64,000 bases of DNA from Vibrio sp. HI00D65 (GCF_001635455.1 NZ_LWEH01000144.1:1-64000), one strand, 5' to 3'. Counted from the first letter of the stretch, positions 18,969 to 28,392 are shown. The notes: generated from the sequence alone by a model not told the origin. Program-made: numbers and translations.

Positions 18969-19792
18969 CACAAAGCCTCTCTTGGATTGTTCTCGTTACC
19001 ACGTAACTCTACGATACCTGTATAGTTATCAATGATATTGCGCACCTCTGCGAACTCCGGCTGCATATAAGTTTGGCTGCGATAAATTTCGATATGCATC
19101 GTTCGCTGTGCTAATGCGAGTCTTGGTAATTCATCAGGGCTAACTTCAATGACAACGGTTGTCAGTCCATCTTCCTTACTTGGAGAGCGAGCAGTGATAG
19201 AGCTATCACCCGTGTCATCATTTCCGATATTAAGGACCTTCACGTGTTTCAAAAACATCGACGCCTTCACTCCTCTAAAGCGCGTCGGCTTATCGATGTT
19301 GCCAGCCAAGTTGGCATTTGGAGAACTTACCGTTAGAACATCAATGAACGAACCCGGTCGGATGTAATCATTAATCAGATTTTTGTCGCTAACCTTTAGT
19401 GGGTATAACGTCATGCCCTCTGTAACTAGAAGGTCAATGTAGCCAGGCTTGCCAGGGCTAACTTGATATTCAGGTAATATAACGTCACCTGCAATAAGGC
19501 TTCGGTTTAACAAAGTGGAAGGTGAGAAACTGATTTGCGAATCTTCTCTAACACCAAGTGTTAGCGCCTCACTCAGAGGCAATTGTTGTTTCACTACCCC
19601 CTGTGAGTTGACTGCACGCCCCTTTTCAAAGGCTTCGGTAGCAATCCATACTCCCACATGCTGTTCGCTTTTTTCAGCGACCACTTCATCAGTTGTTGTT
19701 GGTTTAGGTTCACTTTTGAACAGATCGATAACGCCTAGTGCGCCGATGATTAAGGCGACAATGGCGATAAGTAATACCAGTCGAGATCTCAT
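18968..19792 (-). CDS. rcpC: RcpC/CpaB pilus assembly protein
   Basis: 274 residues with an N-terminal membrane anchor (VLLIAIVALIIGALGVIDLF), an SAF domain (VGVWIATEAFEKGRAVNSQG) and the RcpC-type domain (GMTLYPLKVSD, IRPGSFIDVLTV). RcpC/CpaB supports the secretin in the periplasm. It sits 21 bases after tadV and overlaps rcpA. Ribosome site is weak. Confidence 0.9.
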   Translation of the reverse strand: MRSRLVLLIAIVALIIGALGVIDLFKSEPKPTTTDEVVAEKSEQHVGVWIATEAFEKGRAVNSQGVVKQQLPLSEALTLGVREDSQISFSPSTLLNRSLIAGDVILPEYQVSPGKPGYIDLLVTEGMTLYPLKVSDKNLINDYIRPGSFIDVLTVSSPNANLAGNIDKPTRFRGVKASMFLKHVKVLNIGNDDTGDSSITARSPSKEDGLTTVVIEVSPDELPRLALAQRTMHIEIYRSQTYMQPEFAEVRNIIDNYTGIVELRGNENNPREAL

Positions 19793-19813
19793 AATGTGCT
19801 CATATTTTGAGGA

Positions 19814-20230
19814 TTATATATATGGCGTAGATTGAATTAAAATTACTAAGTAAAAACCGATGCTAATGGCGATCCCATATGGAATACCCTCTTGAACACC
19901 CACTTGATTTCTTATTAATTTTTCACTCACTAGATAAGAGATAGCTAAAATACCACCAGAAAAAGCCGTCAGAATAAACGCCAATAATAAGTCATCAACA
20001 GGGATAGCAAGCGACAAAATAACGACGTATTTAATATCACCCGCTCCAATCCAAATCAGCTTATAAAGAGTTAGTCCTATACCTAACATCAGTAAAAAAC
20101 TCATAATTTGAAGATCCAGCGGAGAAAAAAAACACTGCAAGAAGAGTAATAGGTACAAGGCGTAATTTTGTATCTTACGATAGAGAAAATCAGTGGCCGA
20201 CACATATGCACTCAATACTGCCAAAGTCAC
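19814..20230 (-). CDS. tadV: TadV/CpaA prepilin peptidase
   Basis: A 138-residue, all-membrane type IV prepilin peptidase of the short TadV kind, lacking the N-terminal methylase domain of PilD. The two aspartate motifs are present: ATDFLYRKIQN near residue 13 and GAGDIKY near residue 62. It processes Flp and the TadE/F pseudopilins. The likely start is GTG at 20230 without a good ribosome site, so it may be poorly translated. It is separated from flp by a hairpin. Confidence 0.88.
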   Translation of the reverse strand: MTLAVLSAYVSATDFLYRKIQNYALYLLLFLQCFFSPLDLQIMSFLLMLGIGLTLYKLIWIGAGDIKYVVILSLAIPVDDLLLAFILTAFSGGILAISYLVSEKLIRNQVGVQEGIPYGIAISIGFYLVILIQSTPYI

Positions 20231-20313
20231 TAAATACAGTTCATGACTAGAAATAGGGAATACCGCCTAAACTTGGTGAGAATTAATCTTATTTAACATC
20301 ATAAATCAACTAA

Positions 20314-20341
20314 GCCAGACCAATGCAAACACAGGTCTGGC
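20314..20341 (-). promoter_or_regulatory. Intercistronic hairpin between flp and tadV
   Basis: A perfect 8-bp GC-rich stem (20314-20321 with 20334-20341) with a 12-base loop lies about 50 bases after the flp stop. No T run follows. Such a structure after a pilin gene could stabilise the flp message or partly stop transcription, so that pilin is made in excess of the machine. Confidence 0.5.
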
Positions 20342-20387
20342 GCAAATATCTTTCGATATCATCTACACTAGCCAATAAGGCTAAATA

Positions 20388-20594
20388 TTAGCTTCCTGCA
20401 GTATCAATAGCGGTTGCTACTTTAGCGAAAGCTGCTTCTAGCTTACCAATAAAGCCGTCAGCACCTACTGCTGTCGTTACTAGTACAGCCATTGCCACAG
20501 CAATGAGACCATATTCAATCGCAGTTACGCCGCGCTCATCGTTCTTGAATTGAGATAAAAACATGGTTGTTTTCACGTATAGCTTGGTAATCAT
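20388..20594 (-). CDS. flp: Flp major pilin subunit
   Basis: A 68-residue prepilin. A basic leader (ending KNDERG) precedes the cleavage site, then VTAIEYGLIAVAMAVLV, the Flp signature with Glu+5 and Tyr+6 in the hydrophobic helix. The mature pilin is about 46 residues, which is normal. TAGGAA lies at a proper distance before the ATG. It is the first gene of the tad operon and the most strongly expressed in other systems. Confidence 0.93.
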   Translation of the reverse strand: MITKLYVKTTMFLSQFKNDERGVTAIEYGLIAVAMAVLVTTAVGADGFIGKLEAAFAKVATAIDTAGS

Positions 20595-20999
20595 TATTTA
20601 TTCCTATAAGGGCTGTTGAAAATTCGTCGCCATTATAATTAGCAGGTCAAGGTTAATAAAAATCACTCCTATCTACTTTATCAATAACATGTTCAATAAT
20701 TAATCAAAACAAAATACAATTTAGTAATCATCACCAAGGTAAAACCATAATTAACAACAAGTTAGACTTGACCTTCGTTCCAAACTTTATTATCAGCTAA
20801 ATTTTATAAACTCTAAAAAGTAAGACGCGGATCAATATTTTCTCTTATATATCCTTAAAATATAAAAAGATTAATATTTTTTGATGCCTTATTATTCATT
20901 ATGAAAACTGTTGAAATACGAAGATCATCACGCTATTGTTCTTCGAAACAGGAAACCAAAAAAATTATAATTTCTTTGTGTCAAAGGGTTCGTCGAATC
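20595..20999. promoter_or_regulatory. AT-rich divergent promoter region, flp versus LysR gene
   Basis: About 400 bases of very AT-rich DNA separate flp from the divergent LysR gene. It should hold both promoters and the regulator's binding sites. I could not single out a convincing promoter or operator by eye. Confidence 0.5.
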
Positions 21000-21893
21000 A
21001 TGAAACTACATTTCGAAAATATTGTTTCGTTCATTGCAGTAGTTGAAGAAGGTTCATTTAGCTCTGCTGCTCGAAAACTTGGGAAGTCACAATCAACAGT
21101 TAGCACAGCTGTTCAAAATCTAGAATCAGACTTGGGTTTCAATGTATTTAACAGGGAATACTCTAAATTTTGGCTAACAGAGAAAGGAGAACGTCTATTC
21201 CAGTTATCTTTACCCGTAGTATCAAAATATCGAGACCTAGTCACCGCTGCTCAACAAATGAACAATTCAGACCAAATTGTTTACAGAGTCGGTATCGATC
21301 CACTAGTGTTTGATAAAAACGTAAAAAGAACATTACTGGCATTTTCAGAAGCATTCCCCAACGTGGATTTACTGGTAGTAACCAAACCCAGTTTCGTTTT
21401 AGGTAACTATATCAATGAAGGTAAGATAGATTTAGCGCTAGGTAACGCCTACCACAAGACAAGTTATGACTTCAACATAGAAGAGTTATTTTACGTTAAC
21501 TGCTGGTGGGTGGCTCATAAAGATTTGGGGCCTATAAAATCCCACACGCCGTCTCAGCGTGTTCTATTGATGGATGGGTCTGAAGAACTGCTTAACTTAT
21601 CCAGTATCGCCGGATATAACCTATGGCGATTGGATGATCTAGGAACCATTATAGATTTATGTAACGCCAAAAAAGGCATCGCTTTTTTACCCAGTTTTTT
21701 AATCGATACTCATGCAAAAGATAACAAACTTAAGGTCATTACCGACCATCCTGATTTTTTTGGTAAACGAGTTATTGCCTCCCTTTTCTGGAAAATACAT
21801 TCTGACTTTAGCTTGTTTAATCAATGGATAAAAAAAGAACTGAAGTCTAGTACTAACTACCAGCAAACATTTGTTGCCGATTTGGCTCAATAA
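21000..21893 (+). CDS. LysR-family regulator next to the tad operon
   Basis: 297 residues starting at ATG 21000. The N-terminal HTH reads VVEEGSFSSAARKLGKSQSTVS, followed by NLESDLGFNVFNR and a LysR effector domain. The frame is open upstream to 20901, but those 33 residues are basic, lie before the normal LysR start and are unlikely to be translated. It faces away from flp, so control of the pilus operon is a reasonable inference. It is followed by about 560 bases without a gene. Confidence 0.88.
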   Translation: MKLHFENIVSFIAVVEEGSFSSAARKLGKSQSTVSTAVQNLESDLGFNVFNREYSKFWLTEKGERLFQLSLPVVSKYRDLVTAAQQMNNSDQIVYRVGIDPLVFDKNVKRTLLAFSEAFPNVDLLVVTKPSFVLGNYINEGKIDLALGNAYHKTSYDFNIEELFYVNCWWVAHKDLGPIKSHTPSQRVLLMDGSEELLNLSSIAGYNLWRLDDLGTIIDLCNAKKGIAFLPSFLIDTHAKDNKLKVITDHPDFFGKRVIASLFWKIHSDFSLFNQWIKKELKSSTNYQQTFVADLAQ

Positions 21894-22458
21894 CGCCCTC
21901 TTATAATCGGGTAATTATGCTCTAGTACATTCAACTTCTTCGGAGTAGGTATTAATAAAACCAAACACCTTGATATATTCTCGCAATGAAGAATAGATAA
22001 TAGTTATTACCCTTTTAAATTATCATTCATTTATTATATAACTCATGACCTATAGCTCTACTTTACACATCGCCTTCTGATATGTATTTAATACGTCATA
22101 TAAACAACTTAAACGTGTGAGCTTGGCGCATATCATTTAGCAAGTAACAAATATGAAGTTAAGCGTGTAGGGCTCATACCCAGAAAAGAGCAATACCATC
22201 CGGTATTTAGGAAATGAGCTTATTATGAATTATATTACGGTAACGTAAATTCGAGCCATGCCGATGCGCTATGTAGCCCGACATATAATACATGCTTCTT
22301 TACGGCTCTCACGCCACGTTATCCCTAACAGAAACGCATATGTGGTTTGTAAGCAGAAACGCCACACATGGCATTATGCGTTGTCTATAGAGAGACCACT
22401 CTAAGGAGAGAGGTGGCTGCGCATCGATGAACAAGTAAAACCTGCGAATTTCAGACAC
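21894..22458. other. Gene-free stretch with possible structured RNA
   Basis: No supported gene. The right part (about 22290-22450) has several inverted segments: ACGCATATGTGG near 22332 against a matching partial copy near 22365-22380, and a CCACTCT/AGAGAGG pair near 22400. It runs into a terminator at 22459. I see no known RNA family. Confidence 0.35.
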
Positions 22459-22487
22459 AAAAAAGCCCACACTAGGTGGGCTTTTTT
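22459..22487 (-). terminator. Terminator of the tRNA-Val operon
   Basis: A 12-bp stem counting the A/T arms (core AGCCCAC/GTGGGCT), loop ACTAG, ends in T6. It lies 23 bases past the tRNA 3' end and is symmetrical, so it could work in both directions. Confidence 0.85.
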
Positions 22488-22509
22488 GTTTGTTCCTAAG
22501 AACGAATAA

Positions 22510-22586
22510 TGGTGCGTCCGAGTGAACTCGAATCACCGACCCCCGCCATGTCAAGGCGGTACTCTAACCAACTGAGCTACGGACGC
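22510..22586 (-). tRNA. tRNA-Val(GAC)
   Basis: A 77-base cloverleaf with encoded CCA. Acceptor arms GCGTCCG/CGGACGC pair fully, the D-loop reads AGCTCAGTTGG, the anticodon stem CCGCC/GGCGG carries loop TTGACAT (anticodon GAC, valine), and the T-loop is GTTCGAG-like. It resembles E. coli tRNA-Val(GAC) closely. Confidence 0.95.
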
Positions 22587-22663
22587 ACAATGCTCTTTAT
22601 CTTCTTTATGACGATTGTGACTAAATCAAAAGCCGCTACTTTGACAAAAAGTAACAGAAAGAA

Positions 22664-22740
22664 TGGTGGGTCCGGGCGAACTCGAATCGCCGACCCCTAC
22701 CATGTCAAGGTAGTACTCTAACCAACTGAGCTACGGACCC
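22664..22740 (-). tRNA. tRNA-Val(GAC), second copy
   Basis: 77 bases with encoded CCA. Acceptor GGGTCCG/CGGACCC, anticodon stem CTACC/GGTAG around TTGACAT, anticodon GAC. It differs from its neighbour mainly by paired changes in the acceptor, anticodon and T stems, so the two are diverged, not a recent copy. Transcribed first, toward the other copy. Confidence 0.95.
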
Positions 22741-22760
22741 ATTCCTTAAGAACGAGGAAG

Positions 22761-22789
22761 ATATTAACGACTGATTTATTGTGGCGCAA
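22761..22789 (-). promoter_or_regulatory. Promoter of the tRNA-Val operon
   Basis: On the minus strand TTGCGC (22784-22789) and TAATAT (22761-22766) are 17 bases apart, 20 bases before the first tRNA. This fits a sigma-70 promoter. Confidence 0.6.
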
Positions 22790-22907
22790 GTGTAAATTGC
22801 ACTTGAATCAACTGTTTGCTCTTATTCGCATCAATACGTTGATTTTTTAGACGTGAAACAGAAATAAACTTGAGTTAGGTCACACTGAATCTATGCCCTA
22901 TTGTTTG

Positions 22908-23570
22908 TTACTCTTCTTCTACACCGAAAACAACGTTGTAGTTTTCAGTGTAAGTACAGTTCGGCTGACGGCTACACGTGAAGAAACGTCGTCCTTTGTA
23001 GTCACCTTGGCTAGCCAGCTTGATGATCATCGGGCTGCCACACTTCTTACAAAATCTCACCTCTTTGTCCGGTTCAATCAGGTCAATGTGAGTCGCCAAC
23101 AACCTTTTCAAGCGGCTAACCTGATAGCTATGCTTAACAGAAGCACCAATAAGTGGTAAGCCAGCGGACTTACATACATGAATAAGTAGTTTCTCTCGGT
23201 CAACTTTGCCTTTATTTAACTCTTTACCATTGTCAAGCTCGATAATCACACGTGGCTCCAGCGTTCTTGGGTCGCACACCACAAAGTCAAAATAGCTACG
23301 AGAGATCTTGTTATTCGCGATAAACCAGTTCTTCTTAGTATTTGTTTTCGCAGGTGCCAACACGTTTGACATGTTCACTTTGGCAAACACAACACCGTGA
23401 GAACCAACCGCCGTGGTCAGTGCATTATAAAACGCGGCTTGTTGCATGTTGAGCAACGCGCCTTTCTTTTGATAGGCGTGGTCCTTGGTGTCGTCATGTT
23501 TGAATACGTACTTCTGAATGAAGTAAAAGAACACAACAAGCACCACTACAACGATAAATATATTGGTCAT
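22908..23570 (-). CDS. Membrane-anchored DUF2726 protein with topoisomerase-type zinc finger
   Basis: 220 residues. The N-terminus is a membrane helix (IFIVVVVLVVFFYFI). The middle is a DUF2726 domain, a predicted nuclease-like fold (YFDFVVCDPRTLEPRVIIELDNG, then DREKLLIHVCKSAGLPLI; the D...E-x-D pattern resembles restriction-like folds). The C-terminus is a four-cysteine zinc finger like those of topoisomerase I (FCKKCG...FFTCS...C). Function is unknown; DNA or RNA end binding at the membrane is a guess. Single gene. Confidence 0.8.
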   Translation of the reverse strand: MTNIFIVVVVLVVFFYFIQKYVFKHDDTKDHAYQKKGALLNMQQAAFYNALTTAVGSHGVVFAKVNMSNVLAPAKTNTKKNWFIANNKISRSYFDFVVCDPRTLEPRVIIELDNGKELNKGKVDREKLLIHVCKSAGLPLIGASVKHSYQVSRLKRLLATHIDLIEPDKEVRFCKKCGSPMIIKLASQGDYKGRRFFTCSRQPNCTYTENYNVVFGVEEE

Positions 23571-24089
23571 TCGTAAAACACAGTTAAGGATTCAGGGAGA
23601 TAGAGAATTTGTAGCGTAAGTAGAAAACAACAAACTGGCAAGAAAAAGCGAATCAGTTGTTAACGATAGTCACGTGTTTTTGATGACACCTGTTAGCTGC
23701 CTACTTGACTGTAGGTAGATACAGCGCTCAATGTAAACCTTTTTCAATTGTTCACACTCCAGATTAGCTCAGTTTAATTTTTGTAATTTCCGCCCCAATA
23801 CTCAGAAAATCGTCAAATAAATATTAAAAATGGCGCTCTGACGAATGAAACATAAAGTGAAACTTCAAGAATCATAGGTTGGTTTACCCAGCTTAACTGT
23901 TACCAGATAACAATAGACCTCATCACGTTTTAGACTGATAGCTAATTCTATTTTTAGCACTATCAAGAGTAATAAGGCGGTTTTCTTGATTTAACTCAGG
24001 CAATCATCCTACAAAGAGGCGTTATAGTGATTTTCCTGTTCCTACCTCCGTGGTTTTTATAGCTAGCGGACACATAATGAGAATTAACA
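23571..24089. other. Gene-free stretch upstream of the M20 peptidase
   Basis: About 520 AT-rich bases with no frame of note. A short inverted repeat (CCTAC/GTAGG) lies near 23700. The right end must hold the peptidase promoter. I see nothing else. Confidence 0.4.
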
Positions 24090-25196
24090 ATGCCCCAAAT
24101 TAATGAACAACGTCTAGTCGACCATTTCTGCGATCTTGTGAAAATCGATAGTGAATCTCGCAACGAAAAAGCGATTGCTGAAGCGCTGGCTGAGCAGTTA
24201 GGCGAACTAGGTTTTGACGTACAGAAACTGGTGGTACCTGAAGAAGTATCGAATGGCTTCAACATCTACGCGCGTTTAGACGGCACGCTACCGGGTAGCA
24301 CAGTATTCAGCTGCCACATGGACACAGTAACACCGGGCAGCGGCATTGAGCCAATCATCGAAGACGGTATCATCCGTTCAAAGGGCAACACAATCCTAGG
24401 TGGTGACGACAAGTCTGGCATTGCGGCTATCATGGAAGCCGTTCGCTGCATTCAAACTGAAGGTCAAGCACACAAAACAATTGAAATTGCATTCACCGTG
24501 TTCGAAGAAGGCGGTCTATTCGGGTCTTTGAACTTCGATATGTCTTACATTCAATCAGAGCACGCTATCGTTCTAGATACAGGCGGCCCTATTGGCACTA
24601 TCGTAAATGCTGCTCCTGGCCAACAAAAGATCGTTGCAACGATCAAAGGTCGCCCTGCTCACGCTGGTCTAGCACCAGAAGAAGGCATAAGCTCAATTCA
24701 AGTAGCGGCAGACGCTATCACTAAGATGAACCTACTTCGTATCGATGAAGAGACAACTGCGAACGTGGGTATGGTTGAAGGCGGACAAGCGACTAACATC
24801 GTAATGCCTGAGCTTAAAGTGGTTGCGGAAGCTCGCTCACTAAATGGCGACAAGCTAACAGCGCAAGTTGAACACATGATCTCAACTTTCGAAGAAAGCG
24901 CAAACCAATTCGGTGCTGAGGTAGAAATTGAATCAACCCGTGCTTACGATGCATTCGTCATTGCAGACGATCACCCGCACATTCTTTCAATTAAATCAGC
25001 GTTCGAGAAGCTAGGTGTAACCGCAAACACCAAGCGCACTGGCGGTGGTAGCGATGCAAACAACTTCAATGCGAAAGGTCTAACAACCGTTAACTTATCG
25101 ACTGGTATGACGAAAGTTCACACAACTGAAGAGTACATCGCAGTGAAAGACATGGTTGCTATCACTGAGTTCGTTGTCGCTTACTTAACACAATAA
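24090..25196 (+). CDS. M20 family peptidase, PepT-like
   Basis: 368 residues of a dizinc aminopeptidase, similar to tripeptidase T but shorter than E. coli PepT (about 408). Zinc and catalytic motifs in order: CHMDTV (His and Asp), GGDDKSG (bridging Asp), FEEGG (catalytic Glu), DTGG, and HTTEEY near the C-terminus. The dimerisation insert lies in the middle (GRPAHAGLAPEEG). It should be a cytoplasmic peptidase acting on small peptides; exact substrate unknown. Single gene with its own terminator. Codon use is that of a highly expressed gene. Confidence 0.9.
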   Translation: MPQINEQRLVDHFCDLVKIDSESRNEKAIAEALAEQLGELGFDVQKLVVPEEVSNGFNIYARLDGTLPGSTVFSCHMDTVTPGSGIEPIIEDGIIRSKGNTILGGDDKSGIAAIMEAVRCIQTEGQAHKTIEIAFTVFEEGGLFGSLNFDMSYIQSEHAIVLDTGGPIGTIVNAAPGQQKIVATIKGRPAHAGLAPEEGISSIQVAADAITKMNLLRIDEETTANVGMVEGGQATNIVMPELKVVAEARSLNGDKLTAQVEHMISTFEESANQFGAEVEIESTRAYDAFVIADDHPHILSIKSAFEKLGVTANTKRTGGGSDANNFNAKGLTTVNLSTGMTKVHTTEEYIAVKDMVAITEFVVAYLTQ

Positions 25197-25238
25197 TCTT
25201 ACTTCTACGCTGGATGAAGAATATCGTCTAGCTAATAC

Positions 25239-25272
25239 CAAAAAGCCGAGCCTATATAGGACTCGGCTTTTT
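25239..25272 (+). terminator. Terminator after the PepT-like gene
   Basis: The stem AGCCGAG/CTCGGCT with an 11-base loop ends in T6. It lies 43 bases past the peptidase stop. The convergent DUF3859 gene ends 30 bases beyond, so it may serve both. Confidence 0.8.
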
Positions 25273-25302
25273 TGTTGTTTAGATTTGTCTAGAAGTTTGA
25301 GG

Positions 25303-25725
25303 CTAGAACCCTCTGCGCTTCCAAAATTGGCCTTCGTCTTTTGCTACTAGGTCGAATGTCTTGTCTGCGATGATGTTGCCTTTGAGTTCGACCGTCATGC
25401 GCCATTTACCGATCTTGTTTGAGACTGGCGCCCAAATAGTGTCGCCTAGATAAAAATCCCAATCGTTATTGCCAACGTACTCTTCACCATCGAACGGCTC
25501 AAGCACTTCGCCTTTGTCGGTCGTGATATCCGGGTGAAAAATGCAGTAACGGATTTTTTCGCCTTTGGCTTTTTTGATGTTCAAGATATAGCCAAACTCA
25601 ACGTCGATTTCAGCGTCAACGATGGTGGTGAACTCTTGGATTTTAGGCAGGTCTTTAGACTTAGAATCCCACGTGGAGTAGATACCGTAAGAGGTCATCT
25701 CTACGACAACAGAACGTTTTGCCAT
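25303..25725 (-). CDS. DUF3859 family protein
   Basis: 140 residues, no signal peptide or membrane segment, a beta-rich pattern (VVEMTSYGIYSTWDSK at the N-terminus; GKWRMTVELKGNIIADKTFDL near the C-terminus) that fits the DUF3859 family of gammaproteobacteria. No function is known to me. It is followed downstream by the shared terminator and lies 78 bases past the kinase-like gene, possibly in one transcript. Confidence 0.75.
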   Translation of the reverse strand: MAKRSVVVEMTSYGIYSTWDSKSKDLPKIQEFTTIVDAEIDVEFGYILNIKKAKGEKIRYCIFHPDITTDKGEVLEPFDGEEYVGNNDWDFYLGDTIWAPVSNKIGKWRMTVELKGNIIADKTFDLVAKDEGQFWKRRGF

Positions 25726-25803
25726 TTCAATCGTTACCTTGGAATTGTTTTGTTAGTTTAATATGAGGGCTTACCCAGCCTATAAAGTGACATCAGCGTA
25801 GCG

Positions 25804-26172
25804 CTAATCTTGCCAATCTCTACCCATGCGCTTGATCACTGATGGTTCAATGTCGTGGATAGTGCCGTAATTTTCTCGGCAAACTTCAATCACTAAATCC
25901 GCCTTGTATTTGAGAGCAAGCTGACGATAAGCCTTCATTTCCCAGTGTTTGATGAAGGTATTCGATACGACAACGTCCTTCCCTTGCTTTAGACCATTTT
26001 CAGCGGCGTTCTGGCACCAATCATGGGCCAGTTGTAATTGTTTAGGGTCAAAGCAGTACTCACCTTGTTCGTTAACAAAATACATATCGGCCTCGACATG
26101 CAAGGCGTCATAAGTTTTAGCTTTTGTTGACTTACCCGAACCTGGTAGCCCTCGAATGAGTATTAACTTCAT
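25804..26172 (-). CDS. Small P-loop kinase-like AAA protein
   Basis: 122 residues. Walker A GLPGSGKSTKA at residues 8-18, then VEADMYF and VVVSNTFIKHWEMKAYRQLA, the layout of polynucleotide/nucleoside kinase-like P-loop proteins (zeta-toxin/PNK superfamily). It is short, so only the core fold is present. The substrate is unknown. Single gene or first of a pair with the DUF3859 gene. Confidence 0.8.
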   Translation of the reverse strand: MKLILIRGLPGSGKSTKAKTYDALHVEADMYFVNEQGEYCFDPKQLQLAHDWCQNAAENGLKQGKDVVVSNTFIKHWEMKAYRQLALKYKADLVIEVCRENYGTIHDIEPSVIKRMGRDWQD

Positions 26173-26395
26173 TGATACATTACAGCTTAATTCAAAAGCA
26201 TGAGTTTATCGTAAATAGTACTCTGTTGCTCTGATTACTACCGATATCAGCACTCAATCACTCTTCTACACATTTTTGCATTGATAAGCGGATACAATAA
26301 CCACAAGATGACTAAGTGCTCTCTTGATAAAAACACAAATAATTTACAACTATCCACTTTGTATATCGACAAGCGTATCAAACTATTATAGATTT

Positions 26396-26419
26396 AGATG
26401 TATAGACGTCTACATATCT
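26396..26419 (+). promoter_or_regulatory. MetJ operator (three met boxes) before metA
   Basis: Three consecutive 8-mers match the met box consensus AGACGTCT: AGATGTAT, AGACGTCT (perfect, 26404-26411) and ACATATCT. A weaker fourth may lie at 26388-26395. They cover or follow a -10-like TATTAT/TATAGA at 26384-26392 and end 17 bases before the start codon. Methionine repressor with S-adenosylmethionine should bind here. Confidence 0.85.
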
Positions 26420-26436
26420 AGCTTAGGGAGAAAGCT

Positions 26437-27378
26437 GTGCCTATCCGCATTCCAGACCAATTGCCAGCGAGCGATGTTCTTCGTGAAGAAAACATCTTTG
26501 TTATGCCACTATCAAGAGCATCGACACAGGAAATCCGTCCACTCCGAGTCTTGATCCTCAACCTAATGCCGAAGAAGATTGAAACCGAAACTCAATTCTT
26601 GCGCCTTCTATCGAACAGCCCGTTGCAAGTGGATGTTGAACTGCTTCGAATCGATGACCGTCCAAGTAAAAACACACCGACTGAGCACCTCGATAACTTT
26701 TACCGTCAATTTGAGGTGGTAAAGAACCGTAACTTTGATGGATTGATCATCACAGGTGCACCATTGGGTTTGGTGCCGTTTGAAGATGTTATCTACTGGG
26801 ACCACCTTAAAACCATCATGGAGTGGGCTAACAAGCACGTTACCTCGACTCTTTATGTATGCTGGGCTGCTCAAGCGGGATTGAAATTGCTGTATGACTT
26901 ACCGAAGCGTACTCGCAAAGAGAAGCTGTCGGGCGTCTACAACCACGAGATCCACAAGCCTTACCACCCTATTCTGCGTGGTTTTGATGACACCTTCTTA
27001 GCGCCACACGCCCGCTATGCGGACTTCTCGCCTGAGTACATAGCAGAGCACACCGACCTAGATGTGCTTGCGACTTCAGATGTCGCCGGTGTGTATCTCG
27101 CAGCAACGAAAGACAAGCGAAACGTGTTTGTGACCGGTCACCCTGAGTACGATGCGCATACGCTTCACAACGAATACATCCGTGATTTGGGCGAAGGCAT
27201 GGAGCCAATCATCCCTATTAACTACTATCCAAACAATAACCCAGACAACAAACCGATCGCGAGCTGGCGAAGTCACGGGCACTTACTGTTCTCAAACTGG
27301 CTAAACTACTGCGTTTACCAACAAACGCCTTACGATTTAGATCACTTCAGCGAAGAGAACTTCACCAAAGACGATTAA
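26437..27378 (+). CDS. metA: Homoserine O-succinyltransferase
   Basis: First dedicated step of methionine synthesis: homoserine plus succinyl-CoA gives O-succinylhomoserine. 313 residues, the family's usual length. The catalytic Cys142 is in VCWAAQAG; the His and Glu of the triad are in [11 protein letters not shown]. Residue 111 is Gly (GAPLGLV), the marker of succinyl rather than acetyl specificity. The start is a GTG with AGGGAG seven bases upstream. MetJ boxes precede it, so expression should fall when methionine is plentiful. Confidence 0.95.
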   Translation: MPIRIPDQLPASDVLREENIFVMPLSRASTQEIRPLRVLILNLMPKKIETETQFLRLLSNSPLQVDVELLRIDDRPSKNTPTEHLDNFYRQFEVVKNRNFDGLIITGAPLGLVPFEDVIYWDHLKTIMEWANKHVTSTLYVCWAAQAGLKLLYDLPKRTRKEKLSGVYNHEIHKPYHPILRGFDDTFLAPHARYADFSPEYIAEHTDLDVLATSDVAGVYLAATKDKRNVFVTGHPEYDAHTLHNEYIRDLGEGMEPIIPINYYPNNNPDNKPIASWRSHGHLLFSNWLNYCVYQQTPYDLDHFSEENFTKDD

Positions 27379-27408
27379 TTATTCGCGGATTTATCAAAGA
27401 TACATTGT

Positions 27409-27471
27409 TGCGCCCAACAAGCTGTTTACTTCTATGGCGTTGAAAACATGCTTATTGGGCGCAGCTTTTTT
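27409..27471 (+). terminator. Terminator after metA
   Basis: A 9-bp GC-rich stem (27409-27417 with 27455-27463) with a long loop is followed by GCTTTTTT. The loop of about 37 bases is unusual. Confidence 0.6.
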
Positions 27472-27559
27472 ATGGAGAGTGGATCGCATTCCACCATAGA
27501 TTAACCACCTTATGTTTACTAATTTCATATGATTGTCTGGTGTTCATAAGGAGCTTCAT

Positions 27560-28300
27560 ATGTCTGCCAAGTCATTGTTTTCAAATCCCCTATCCTCAGC
27601 TCTAATTGCCTCTATCTCATTGTCTGGCTGTGTATCTGTAACAGAAGGACCACCGAAAATAGAAAGCGATCCTATTGCGATGTCAGAATCTCGCATTGAA
27701 TTAGGTTTGGGGTATATGGGCCAAGGCAACATGGTAAGGGCACGTGAAAACCTAGAACTTGCTATCAAACATGCACCGAGTTATTACCGTGCTCGGCTCT
27801 CTATGGCCCATTACTACGAACAAGTGGGTGAAGTCGATGAAGCGAGATCTGCGTATCGAAAAGCGTTAAGCCTAGACTCAAGAAACGGCAACGTGCTCAA
27901 TAACTACGGGACGTTTTTGTGTAAGCAAGGCGAGTATAAACAGGCCGATAAGTACTTTAATCGCGCCATTGACCAGCCATACTACTACTTAGTATCGGCC
28001 AGTTATGAGAACGCAGCTTTTTGCGCATTCAAGGCAGGTAATACAGAACAAGCCAAGTACTACTTCACCCGCGCCATTGACCATGACCCGAACCGAGTAA
28101 AGTCGATATTACAGCTATCTAAAATTGAAGTGAGCGAAGCCGATTATAATGACGCTAGACTTCGTCTGTTTAAGTTCCACCAGCGGTATGGCTATCAAAT
28201 TCCATCGCTTCAAATCTTAGTCGATCTCGAAAAGAAAGCCGGAAACCATTCGCTTGAGAAGAAGTACCAAAATAAATTGGATGAATTGCTCTCTGCTTAA
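27560..28300 (+). CDS. PilW/PilF-like TPR lipoprotein
   Basis: 246 residues, signal peptide with a lipobox-like SLSGC near residue 24, then tetratricopeptide repeats (IELGLGYMGQGNMVRARENLELAI; ARLSMAHYYEQVGEVDEARSAYRKAL; NVLNNYGTFLCKQGEYKQADKYF). The layout is that of type IV pilus biogenesis/stability protein PilW, which helps the PilQ secretin. Here it stands alone without pil genes, so this may be a paralogue. ATG 27560 has AAGGAG upstream; the frame is open to a TTG at 27533 but that has no ribosome site. Confidence 0.82.
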   Translation: MSAKSLFSNPLSSALIASISLSGCVSVTEGPPKIESDPIAMSESRIELGLGYMGQGNMVRARENLELAIKHAPSYYRARLSMAHYYEQVGEVDEARSAYRKALSLDSRNGNVLNNYGTFLCKQGEYKQADKYFNRAIDQPYYYLVSASYENAAFCAFKAGNTEQAKYYFTRAIDHDPNRVKSILQLSKIEVSEADYNDARLRLFKFHQRYGYQIPSLQILVDLEKKAGNHSLEKKYQNKLDELLSA

Positions 28301-28392
28301 CCCAAATCTGGTAAAAAACGGGCTTGTTAATTGAACAACAAGCTCGAATTCAATAGAGTTAAAGATACTTTCGAGTTTTGACGTGTGAACCG

